Position numbers and translations under genes: made by a program
Assembly (NCBI RefSeq): GCF_017916505.1
Contig: NZ_JAFMSZ010000001.1
Span: 1,178,001 to 1,242,000, forward strand
Origin: Naasia sp. SYSU D00057
Lineage (GTDB): Bacteria > Actinomycetota > Actinomycetes > Actinomycetales > Microbacteriaceae
Direction: 5' to 3'
DNA: 64,000 nucleotides
Notes under the pieces: model-generated
Seen by the model: the letters and a program-made list of their open reading frames with translations, nothing else
Databases searched by the model: none
Told to the model about the DNA's origin: nothing
Shown here: piece after piece, positions 27,730-34,419 of the stretch
Numbering within the stretch: the first letter of the stretch is position 1
How the letters are laid out: every line of letters begins with the position of its first letter

Positions 27730-28184
27730 GCCGCTCCCCGCCGGCCGCCCTAGTCCATGTAGCGCTGGCCCGCTCCCTTGCAGGGGAAGGAGGTTGGCGT
27801 ACGCCCGGCCCATTCCTTCAGCAGAGGAAGAGACCTTGTCCCGCGACCGCGGCCCACTCCTCCAGTAGAGGAAGAAACGCGCTCTCCATCGTCGCGCCGC
27901 GCGGATCTCCCCCGGCGCGCGGCCGGACGTGCTCTCCGAGGGGCTCGGCCCGTCTGGCGAAGGTGCCGCCCCGGCTTCTGGGGCTCGATCGAGATACGTG
28001 ACCCTGGGCGCGATCCCTGACGCCCGCCGCGGGCGGCACCTTCCCCCCTGCCCGATCTGGGCGGATCTCGCGTCGCCGGCCCACTCCTAACTAGGGCACG
28101 CCACCGCCCTCGACGGGCGCCCTCGGCGTTCCCTTGCTTCTTTGCCCTCGATCCGCTCGCACACCTTCTGAGAGGAGGCGCCGC
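27730..28184. other. Structured non-coding stretch after the integrase gene
   Basis: This 455-bp gap has no credible gene. It holds three spaced hairpin units (27767-27877), a 12-bp perfect inverted repeat AAGGTGCCGCCC / GGGCGGCACCTT (27960-27971 and 28031-28042, 59-nt spacer), a direct repeat GCGGATCTC (27901 and 28061), and a fourth GGCCCACTCCT (28078-28088). The density of repeats suggests a structured RNA, an origin or transfer-like region, or a binding array. An AGAGGAGG binding site at 28171-28178 serves the next gene. Confidence 0.65.
27767..27877. repeat. Three imperfect repeats with internal hairpins
   Basis: Units begin GGCCC at 27767, 27807 and 27851 (40 and 44 bp apart). The second and third share GGCCCAYTCCTYCAGYAGAGG followed by AAGA; the first is more diverged. 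Each contains a short stem: CCCT-TGC-AGGG, TTCCT-TCAGCAG-AGGAA and TCCTC-CAGTA-GAGGA. The stems are kept although the sequence varies, which suggests a role in RNA or in protein binding. Confidence 0.65.
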
Positions 28185-28406
28185 GTGCCCACCATTCACC
28201 GATGCGCGGTCTGCGACCGCATCTACCGAGCGCGCGTCGACTCCCGGACCTGCTCGGCCTCCTGCCGGGCCGTCGCCCATCGGACGAAGCGGAACGCCGA
28301 GATCCTCGCCCTCATCGAAGCCGAGCAGCGGGCCGCGCTGACGGGCGACTTCGCGCAGCTACAAGCCCTCGAACGGCGCGCCCGCGACCTCCTCGGCGAC
28401 CGATGA
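28185..28406 (+). CDS. Small zinc-ribbon-like orphan protein
   Basis: A 73-residue protein starting at a GTG with an AGAGGAGG binding site 6 bp upstream. Its first half holds CAVC and CSASC motifs (VPTIHRCAVCDRIYRARVD; TCSASCRA), a four-cysteine zinc-ribbon pattern. Its second half is a charged helix (HRTKRNAEILALIEAEQRAA). Many small element-encoded DNA-binding proteins, including excision factors and regulators, look like this, but no family is recognised. It overlaps the next gene by ATGA. Confidence 0.72.
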   Translation: MPTIHRCAVCDRIYRARVDSRTCSASCRAVAHRTKRNAEILALIEAEQRAALTGDFAQLQALERRARDLLGDR

Positions 28407-28762
28407 GCGACGACACCGACGCCGCGCGCACCCGACGCAGCCGACGCAGCCGACGACCTCGGCTACATGAACCCCCGCGCCGGACGGCCTCCGGCACACC
28501 CGCGACTCCGACCACACCAGGAGCCCCAGACGTGACACGCCATTTCTTCCGCAGCACCGAATTTCGCGACCGCGCCGAGAAGCTCCTCGGCAAGGGGATC
28601 GGCGAGAACCACTGGATCGCCGCCGGCCTCGCCGTGGTGGTCGACCGCCTCGACAAGGTGATCGACCGGCTCGACGTCCTGGTCGACGCGCCCGCCGCGC
28701 CCGTCCCCTCCTTCGGGGAGGAGGCGGACGCCGCCGCCGAGGACGACTCGCCCATCTACTGA
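28403..28762 (+). CDS. Orphan protein coupled to the zinc-ribbon gene
   Basis: A 119-residue protein whose ATG overlaps the previous stop (ATGA). The N-terminal 45 residues are a low-complexity Arg/Pro/Thr tail. A compact helical part follows (TRHFFRSTEFRDRAEKLLGK, then WIAAGLAVVVDRLDKVIDRL), and the C-terminus is very acidic. No family is recognised. The heptad-like VDRLDKVIDRLDVLVD suggests oligomerisation. Confidence 0.6.
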   Translation: MSDDTDAARTRRSRRSRRPRLHEPPRRTASGTPATPTTPGAPDVTRHFFRSTEFRDRAEKLLGKGIGENHWIAAGLAVVVDRLDKVIDRLDVLVDAPAAPVPSFGEEADAAAEDDSPIY

Positions 28763-28832
28763 CCGACGCCGAGGAGACGCCGGAGCGGGCGAACCGTGCA
28801 GCAGCTTGCGACGCTGACGGAACGGACATCTT

Positions 28833-28870
28833 CCTATATAGGTGTTCAAGAGTCTCTCTCTCTCTTGAAC
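28833..28870. promoter_or_regulatory. AT-rich palindrome and hairpin upstream of the 299-residue orphan gene
   Basis: CCTATATAGG (28833-28842) is a perfect palindrome. It is followed at once by GTTCAAGAG (28844-28852), a TC-repeat loop, and CTCTTGAAC (28862-28870), a perfect 9-bp inverted repeat. A further ACCT-N7-AGGT repeat lies near 28908-28925. This is the most AT-rich pocket in the element and fits a promoter/operator or a melting region of an origin. Confidence 0.7.
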
Positions 28871-28964
28871 AACTAATAGAGAAGAAGTCCGAAGCGTCAC
28901 CGTTTCTACCTGTTACATAGGTCGCCCCGCTCCCGGCACCTCGGCCCATCCCCGAGAGCCCCCG

Positions 28965-29864
28965 ATGACCCACTCCGCCCTCGAGGCCCTCGCCGCCCTC
29001 GAGCTGGACCTCCGTCACCGTGACAAGCGTGACCGCCTCCGCGACCGGCGCGGCCTCCTCGAGCCCGACGCCGACGGACACGCCCTCGGCTACCGCATCC
29101 CGAGCCCCTTCCGGCTCGCGAGCGTCTACGTCGGCCCGTTGCTCCGCGAGGTCTACGACCTCCGACGCCGAGGCTCCGACGTCGTCGCTCGGCGCCTAGA
29201 CGCCCCCGAGGACCATTTCCAGCCGATCAAGCCCGAGGTGCTCGCCGACGTGCTCCTCGGGCGCCTCCGCGATCTCCCCGAGCGACACGACGCCCGCGAC
29301 TACTACCGCGACCTCCGCGCCTTCGCGTCCCTCGGCGCGCCACACCGCGTCAGCCGCTACCTCGCCGACACCGTCGCCGCGCTCCCGCGGACCGGCCTCC
29401 CGACCTACCGGGAGCGCGCAATTCGACCGCCCGCCGCGACGCCGGCCGAGCGGCTCGCGAAGCACCGGCAGAAGCTCGCGGACCGAGAACGCCTCTCCTC
29501 TGCATGGTGGCTCGAGGACTTCCTCGAGCCCGAGGACGAAACCGACCGCCCAAAGCCTGGCGCCCGATTCCACGCGCGGCAGCTCCTCGAGGACGCCCGC
29601 CACATCCTCGCCGACCTCGAGACGGACGAGGAGCCGATCGACGACGACGACGAGAACCCGCTCCGCTTCAAGTCACCTCGCGGCCCGATCTTCTACGCCG
29701 AGGCCGACCGCCTCATCGCCCCGCGCCGCCGCTCCGCCTCCGGCTACTACTACGAGATCCCCGCGCAACCAAAGGAGAACGTTCTGCCCACCGCAACCGC
29801 CGACCTCGGAGCCGTCGTCCTCGACCGCGCCCTCGACCGAGGTCGCCGACTCAATCGCCCCTAA
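28965..29864 (+). CDS. Orphan protein of the element, 299 residues
   Basis: A charged soluble protein with no recognised family. It begins MTHSALEALAALELDLRHRD, is rich in Arg, Asp and Leu throughout, and has helical stretches (SVYVGPLLREVYDLRRRGSD; EVLADVLLGRLRDLPERHD). An acidic region (ETDEEPIDDDDENPL, about 225-240) precedes a short hydrophobic/aromatic patch (SASGYYYEIP). No signal peptide or membrane segment. Its place after the AT-rich hairpin region, and its length, would suit a replication or regulatory protein, but no motif proves it. Confidence 0.7.
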   Translation: MTHSALEALAALELDLRHRDKRDRLRDRRGLLEPDADGHALGYRIPSPFRLASVYVGPLLREVYDLRRRGSDVVARRLDAPEDHFQPIKPEVLADVLLGRLRDLPERHDARDYYRDLRAFASLGAPHRVSRYLADTVAALPRTGLPTYRERAIRPPAATPAERLAKHRQKLADRERLSSAWWLEDFLEPEDETDRPKPGARFHARQLLEDARHILADLETDEEPIDDDDENPLRFKSPRGPIFYAEADRLIAPRRRSASGYYYEIPAQPKENVLPTATADLGAVVLDRALDRGRRLNRP

Positions 29865-29865
29865 C

Positions 29866-30006
29866 GTGCGATCCCAGATCCGCCACCCCCTCGCATCCGG
29901 CGACCGCGTCGGCGCCCTCCGCCTGCAAGAGGAGGAAATCCGCCGCACCGGCACGACCGCCCCTGCCGTCATCGACCTCGACTCTCGTCGCCGCCCCCGC
30001 GGCTGA
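29866..30006 (+). CDS. Possible 46-residue small protein
   Basis: A short frame starting at GTG one base after the preceding stop. It reads VRSQIRHPLASGDRVGALRL and then a helix with QEEEIRR, and ends in SRRRPRG. It is supported only by tight packing between two better genes and by lack of an alternative in this gap; no binding site is obvious. Confidence 0.35.
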   Translation: MRSQIRHPLASGDRVGALRLQEEEIRRTGTTAPAVIDLDSRRRPRG

Positions 30007-30066
30007 CGTGACCCGCAACCGCTCCCCTCGGCGCTTGCATTCGCCCCTCTCACCGAAGGACCCCTC

Positions 30067-30690
30067 TTGAACCTCCTGATCTCCCAGACCAGCACGCCCC
30101 GCCGCGTCTCGGCCTCGCACGGCACCGCGAATTACCCGCACCCGACCGACGCCCCGCCCGAGTGGCTTTGGCGTGGCATCGCTCGCGCACCCGAAGCCCG
30201 CGACGCATGGCTCGAAGCGAACGCGCTCGGCGAGCAGCTCCGGCGCGACTGGCGCCGGGCGGGCTCGAAGCTCGCCGACCTTCGCGACTCGAACCCCCTC
30301 GCCGCTGTCCTCGAGCAGGCGCAGCGCGAGTTCGACGCCCTGGAGCACCAGCTCGCCGACCAGACCCGCCGCAGCAAAGAGGCGCTCCAGGCGTTCGACC
30401 GCATCGTCTCCAGCGGGACCGTCGGCGTCGAAGAGCGGAAGCAGCTCGCCGCCCGCTACGCCCTTGACCAGCAGCACCGCGCCGAGCAAGCGCTCGCCGA
30501 ACTGACTGAGGCCCTCGACTCCCGCGACCAGGCCTACCGCATAGCTGGCACGCCCGGCGTCGACTGGCGTCTCCGCCCAGGTTGCGACTACGGCAAGCAG
30601 CGCTTCGCCCTTGAGACCGTCGGCAAGCGCGTCTCCTACTTCGACTCCCGCACGGTCCTCGCCGCCGCCGAGGGCGAGGTCTCGGCATGA
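30067..30690 (+). CDS. Orphan protein with coiled-coil centre, 207 residues
   Basis: Starts at a TTG with a GAAGGA binding site about 7 bp upstream. The middle (about 50-150) is a continuous charged helix (LEQAQREFDALEHQLADQTR, ERKQLAARYALDQQHRAEQA) likely to form a coiled coil, and the C-terminal part is more compact (VDWRLRPGCDYGKQRFALE, VSYFDSRTVLAA). No family is recognised. It overlaps the next gene by ATGA and so belongs to a tightly packed operon. Confidence 0.65.
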   Translation: MNLLISQTSTPRRVSASHGTANYPHPTDAPPEWLWRGIARAPEARDAWLEANALGEQLRRDWRRAGSKLADLRDSNPLAAVLEQAQREFDALEHQLADQTRRSKEALQAFDRIVSSGTVGVEERKQLAARYALDQQHRAEQALAELTEALDSRDQAYRIAGTPGVDWRLRPGCDYGKQRFALETVGKRVSYFDSRTVLAAAEGEVSA

Positions 30691-30830
30691 GCCCCAACAT
30701 CGTCGCCCGCATCGTCGTCGAGGTGCTGGAGAGCGCCCCGAATCCTTACGAGACCGCCCGCACCCGGCAGACCGCGGAGGCCGCAGCCGGCGCCGAGGCG
30801 ACCCGCATCGCGAAGGAGATCGGCCGATGA
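30687..30830 (+). CDS. Small orphan protein, 47 residues
   Basis: The ATG overlaps the previous stop (ATGA), and its own stop overlaps the next ATG (ATGA), so coupling on both sides supports it as real. The sequence MSPNIVARIVVEVLESAPNP followed by an Ala/Thr-rich helix (ETARTRQTAEAAAGAEATRI) has no recognised family. Confidence 0.55.
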   Translation: MSPNIVARIVVEVLESAPNPYETARTRQTAEAAAGAEATRIAKEIGR

Positions 30831-31420
30831 CCCCTGCCCCCGCCACCGCGACCGCCTCCGGCGAATTGACGCCGCAGCAGACCGCGTTCCGCGATTCGCT
30901 GATCGCAGCTCGGCAGCGCGGGGCCGTCCGCTTCGCCTCCTCCCGAGAGGCCTCCCGGACGCCCCCGGCGCTTCGCACGCCGTACTCACGCGACGCCTGG
31001 CTCGGGCTCCACCTGAGCGAACGGGAGGCGCACCTCAGAACGGCCGTCAGGGAGCGCGCGACGAGGGAGGCCGTCCTCCTCGGCGCCGCTCCGCCCGTCG
31101 CCGAGCCGATGCTCGCGTCGCCGGCCGAGAGGGCGCGGCCAGAGCCCGAGCGCAGGCCTAGCTCGAAGGTCGCATCGCCCTACGTGGTTACGTGTGCCGG
31201 GCTATGCGGCCGATGGCTCCCGGCGTCCGGCCCGCGACCCGTCGTCCGCTTCTGCGGCGGCTTCGCGACTGCGGCTCCAGCCCCGCGCAGGCACGAGGAT
31301 TCGCTCGAAGCCGTGGTTCGCGCTCTCCGGGCGGAACGTGACGACGACGAGCGCGCCCCCAGGCCGATGCCGCCGAGCGGGCGCAAGGCACGCCGCCGGC
31401 CGAGGTGCCTCGGCGACTAG
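30827..31420 (+). CDS. Orphan protein with a C-terminal cysteine patch, 197 residues
   Basis: Last gene of the left operon. A helical N-terminal half (LTPQQTAFRDSLIAARQRGA; LHLSEREAHLRTAVRERATR) leads to a Pro/Arg-rich linker and a small segment with CAGLCGRW and RFCGG, which could bind zinc like the cysteine motifs of the first gene of the run. The tail is strongly basic (RKARRRPR). No family is recognised. Confidence 0.6.
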   Translation: MTPAPATATASGELTPQQTAFRDSLIAARQRGAVRFASSREASRTPPALRTPYSRDAWLGLHLSEREAHLRTAVRERATREAVLLGAAPPVAEPMLASPAERARPEPERRPSSKVASPYVVTCAGLCGRWLPASGPRPVVRFCGGFATAAPAPRRHEDSLEAVVRALRAERDDDERAPRPMPPSGRKARRRPRCLGD

Positions 31421-31457
31421 ACCAGGAGGAGAGCGGGCTCTCGTCGGCCCGCTCTTC

Positions 31458-31874
31458 CTACCGCCCGAAGTCGATTGTCAGATCGAAGCGCCGGTCGAGG
31501 TCGATGCCATCAATGTTGACGATGCCCTCCGCCGGAACCTGACCTCTCAGCCTGTGGCTCGCGAACCACTCTTCCGGGAAGAACGCCACCGTCTGGCGGG
31601 CGTTCGCGCCGACCTTCACATCGGCCGAAGCGGACGTCTTCTGCTCGCTGATCCCGTGATTGAACAGGAACACCACCGGGTCCTCGCCGCGGATGAGTTT
31701 GAGCCCGAACTGCAGCGCTCCCTGCTCGCGCGGGACCCATACGCTCAGAAGCAGAGTCTCGAAGCCTGCTGAGGGCGGAGGACCGTTCGTCTCCCACGTC
31801 ACCTCCAGCTCGCCAGTAGTGGGCGAGACGACAGCCCACACTCCTTCGATCTCGGGGACGCTATCCTCTGCCAT
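31458..31874 (-). CDS. Beta-rich protein of unknown function, 138 residues
   Basis: A soluble protein beginning MAEDSVPEIEGVWAVVSPTT, with alternating hydrophobic strands (ELEVTWETN, FGLKLIRGEDPVVFLFNHG, RQTVAFFPEEWF, NIDGIDLDRRFDLTIDFG). No family or catalytic motif is recognised. It is the most downstream gene on the minus strand after the ATPase and HEPN-like genes, separated from the latter by 179 bp that include two hairpin repeats, so it may be separately expressed. Confidence 0.65.
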   Translation of the reverse strand: MAEDSVPEIEGVWAVVSPTTGELEVTWETNGPPPSAGFETLLLSVWVPREQGALQFGLKLIRGEDPVVFLFNHGISEQKTSASADVKVGANARQTVAFFPEEWFASHRLRGQVPAEGIVNIDGIDLDRRFDLTIDFGR

Positions 31875-31968
31875 GACCCGAGCGTAGCTCGACGCGCGCG
31901 TCCCCCTGGGGGCCCCCTCCCCCCTCCCCGGTCGGCCCCAGCCCGGTACGGCATAGCAAGGCGGAACG

Positions 31969-32023
31969 CGCGCGAATCTCAGGTTCCGCGAAGGGAACCG
32001 CGCGAATCTCGGGTTCCGCGAAA
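31969..32023. repeat. Two 30-bp-spaced repeats with internal inverted repeat
   Basis: CGCGCGAATCTCAGGTTCCG and its one-mismatch copy start 30 bp apart, the first followed by CGAAGGGAACC. GGTTCC and GGAACC form a perfect inverted repeat within and between the units. Located between the HEPN-like gene and the 138-residue gene; may be an operator or attenuator. Confidence 0.6.
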
Positions 32024-32053
32024 GCAGCCGAACTGCGCGTGACGAGGGGGCGA

Positions 32054-32674
32054 TTAGTCCGCGTCCACGCCCTGCTCCTCGGCTGTCCTGCGATGTCCGC
32101 CCGTGACGATCGAGATACCTTCCCCCGTGAAGTTGGCGCGGGCGTAGGCGACTGGCGCTACATGCGGATCGGGACGCGCGGGGCGCACGACTTGAGAACC
32201 CCACCGGTCCGGGAAGCTGAACCCACCCTCGCCAGCCTCGGCGCGGCCGAGGGCCAGGACCACCTCTTCCCAGCAGTGGCGTACGAGCCGACACGCGTTC
32301 TGCACCCGGAGGAGTGCCACTCGCACGTTTTCAGCCGAGACCTCCATATGGAACCCGATTCCCCTCCCCCGCACCTGCACATTCTCGGAGGCCCATCGTG
32401 AGTGCAAGATTTCGTTGCGCCCTCGCATCGCCTCCGCTGAGCCTGAAACCGCGCTGAGGAGTAGCTCGACGGCTGCCGCCGGCAGGCCCTGAGCGCGAGC
32501 AAGCGGCTCGACGAGTTCGAGCATCCTCGCGAAGCCCGGGTTCCCTATCGCCGTTGCCGAGACTTCCGGGCTGTCGCTGACGAGCTCGTAGACCAGGGTC
32601 CGCAGGAGACTCTCCAACTCGGCTGCAGCAACGGCCATCCTGCCGAGCTCCATGAGCGTCTCGTCGTCCGGCAC
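32054..32674 (-). CDS. HEPN-like protein, candidate RNase partner of the ATPase
   Basis: A 206-residue, mainly helical protein. The first part (about 9-95) is a bundle of amphipathic helices ending in AEAMRGRNEILHSRW. RNEILH (R86 to H91) matches the R-N-x-x-x-H catalytic motif of HEPN ribonucleases such as those in Cas13 and many toxin and abortive-infection proteins. The C-terminal part is less structured. The GTG at 32674 is chosen; an ATG 7 codons later is possible. It lies 37 bp downstream of the P-loop ATPase gene in the same direction, so an ATPase-gated HEPN effector is a reasonable model. Assignment rests on one motif and the helical context. Confidence 0.6.
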   Translation of the reverse strand: MPDDETLMELGRMAVAAAELESLLRTLVYELVSDSPEVSATAIGNPGFARMLELVEPLARAQGLPAAAVELLLSAVSGSAEAMRGRNEILHSRWASENVQVRGRGIGFHMEVSAENVRVALLRVQNACRLVRHCWEEVVLALGRAEAGEGGFSFPDRWGSQVVRPARPDPHVAPVAYARANFTGEGISIVTGGHRRTAEEQGVDAD

Positions 32675-32711
32675 TCCCGCTCCGCATCCCGCCCGCCGTT
32701 CGGCGGAGCGC

Positions 32712-34010
32712 TCAGTCCTCGTCGAAGAAATCCAGCGGCTGGTCACCCGCCAGGTCGTTAGTGATCTCGTCCGGCTCATCCCAGGGCCACGTCGCCCCTC
32801 CGTACTTCCGGAAGAAGAGGAAGGAGCGGTCGATGAGTTGAACTCTCTTCCCGGCACGGTGGTAGGTCAGCACCGGCGGCCGGATCTTGATCTTGACCTG
32901 AAGCCGATCAACACGCTCCAGCGCCTGAGTGAGGTCGCTCGCTCGAATACCGGAGTCGCCGATCGCCGTGAGAACTTCTCGAGACTCGACGCCTCGGGAA
33001 AGCAACTGCTCGTCGGGCAGGGACGTGTAGGCGCGGAGCAGATGGCGGTACACCACCAGGCCCTCGCGCATCCGACGCATGCCGCCGACGAAATTCGAGG
33101 CGAAGGTCTCGAATCGCCCACGCATCTGGTCTGCGACCTCGGCGCGGGCCTGGGTCAAGCTTTCGCCAACCTCGAGGACCACGTGCTCCCGTCGGTCATC
33201 GATCCCCTCCGCGATGAGGAGGCGCTCGACCAGCCGGTGGAGAAGACCTACGTTCCCGTACGCGTCCGCTATCAGAGCGTCCGCGAGGGGCTGCGAGAAG
33301 GTGATGTTGAGCGGCTCCTCCCCGTTCTGCAGGACCTGCCGAAGCTCGGGCTCGGTCCACTGCAGGTGGAAGTCCTCGATCCGGCCCTCCAGATCACCGT
33401 TGAAGTACGTGAGCAGATGACTCTGCGCCCAGACGCCCATGATGATGACGAACAGGCCGTACTCGCCGAGCGCCTTCATCCAGGAGGCGAAGACCTCCTG
33501 CTCGGACTCCTTCAGGTAGTGGAAGTCCTCGACAACCAGGCGTAGGCCAGAAGCGGCCAGGATCGTTGCTACCCATCGAAGGTTCCCGGTGGATTGTCCG
33601 ATGAACTCCTCGGTGATCTGCACCTCCTTCGACGCTGTTCCTGATGCCTTCGCACCAACCTTGAAACGAGCGAGAACCTTGCCAACATCGAGGTTCGCAT
33701 TCAGGTCCAGCGTCCCCTTGAGCGCCCCGGTGCCGGTTCGGGTCAGCTGAGCAGTGATTCCGAGGGCGCCGAGAGCCTCCTCGAGAACCGATGCGGCCGT
33801 CGCGGTCGTCGTGGCCTGAACGACGAGCATGTCGTCGATCGCCAGTCCCTTCTCGCGCAGCCACGACTTGCCCTGCTTGCTTCCGCCGTGAACGCTGATG
33901 TGCCGGTTCGTCTCGAGAGCGCGTGCGAAGGCGTCATCGAGACGCCCCCGGTCGACGTAGGCCGGCGAGGTGACCGGAACGCCGATGCCGTACACGTCGG
34001 CGACCTTCAT
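32712..34010 (-). CDS. P-loop ATPase (AAA/STAND-like), candidate defence sensor
   Basis: A 432-residue NTPase. Walker A is GGSKQGKS (42-49) after a VDRGRLDDAFARAL helix; Walker B is LRLVVED (156-162). A sensor-like strand follows (GLFVIIMGVWAQS), then ERHITE-type helices and a C-terminal all-helical half (about 270-432) ending in an acidic tail. The region between Walker A and B is unusually long and contains a Gly/Ala/Lys-rich insert (residues 90-130). The overall order resembles AAA/STAND ATPases of prokaryotic conflict systems. The start at 34010 is chosen; a longer form begins at 34052. It leads a two-gene unit with the HEPN-like gene and diverges from the small gene at 34129. Confidence 0.75.
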   Translation of the reverse strand: MKVADVYGIGVPVTSPAYVDRGRLDDAFARALETNRHISVHGGSKQGKSWLREKGLAIDDMLVVQATTTATAASVLEEALGALGITAQLTRTGTGALKGTLDLNANLDVGKVLARFKVGAKASGTASKEVQITEEFIGQSTGNLRWVATILAASGLRLVVEDFHYLKESEQEVFASWMKALGEYGLFVIIMGVWAQSHLLTYFNGDLEGRIEDFHLQWTEPELRQVLQNGEEPLNITFSQPLADALIADAYGNVGLLHRLVERLLIAEGIDDRREHVVLEVGESLTQARAEVADQMRGRFETFASNFVGGMRRMREGLVVYRHLLRAYTSLPDEQLLSRGVESREVLTAIGDSGIRASDLTQALERVDRLQVKIKIRPPVLTYHRAGKRVQLIDRSFLFFRKYGGATWPWDEPDEITNDLAGDQPLDFFDED

Positions 34011-34108
34011 CTTCGTCAACTTCAACCGCCCCCGCCGCGCACCCGAGCACATCGCATTGCCGACAACCCTACGGGCAACCCCGAACGGCGATCTGTCGGC
34101 ACTCCGCG

Positions 34109-34126
34109 TTCGAAGGTATGTTCGAA
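34109..34126. promoter_or_regulatory. SOS-box-like sequence before the 96-residue gene
   Basis: TTCGAAGGTATGTTCGAA contains TCGAAG-GTAT-GTTCGA, one base from the mycobacterial/actinobacterial LexA consensus TCGAAC-N4-GTTCGA. It ends 2 bp before the ATG at 34129 and lies about 100 bp from the divergent ATPase start, so LexA could control either gene. Confidence 0.55.
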
Positions 34127-34128
34127 AG

Positions 34129-34419
34129 ATGGGGAAGAACCAGCGCTACGGAAGCGACCTCTCTGAGGAGGCGATCCTGGAGGCGATCCTCCGTCCGCAA
34201 CCGGTCAGCCTCACTAGGCGCGAGGTCGGCGAGGAGATAATCGTGCCCGAAACGGGCGCTCCGCTGGTTCGCGCCTGGGTCAGGTTCCCAGAGACGTCGG
34301 TGGAGCTATCGGGCCGGGCAATCGCCTGGACAAAGAAAGCAGTTTGCGTTGAGTTCACGCTTCGTGACGGACAAGTCCGCCGCGCGTGGGTCTGGGCGAG
34401 CGCAGTGAGCCGCGCCTAG
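34129..34419 (+). CDS. Small conserved-looking protein, 96 residues
   Basis: Starts MGKNQRYGSDLSEEAILEAI and continues PQPVSLTRREVGEEI, then a strand-rich half with ETGAPLVRAWVRFPE and ending RDGQVRRAWVWASAVSRA. Proteins with the (M)xKNQRYGxDL opening are, as I recall, widespread hypothetical proteins of actinobacteria and their mobile elements, with no assigned function. The SOS-box-like site overlaps its leader. It overlaps the HNH gene by 4 bp tail to tail. Confidence 0.68.
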   Translation: MGKNQRYGSDLSEEAILEAILRPQPVSLTRREVGEEIIVPETGAPLVRAWVRFPETSVELSGRAIAWTKKAVCVEFTLRDGQVRRAWVWASAVSRA

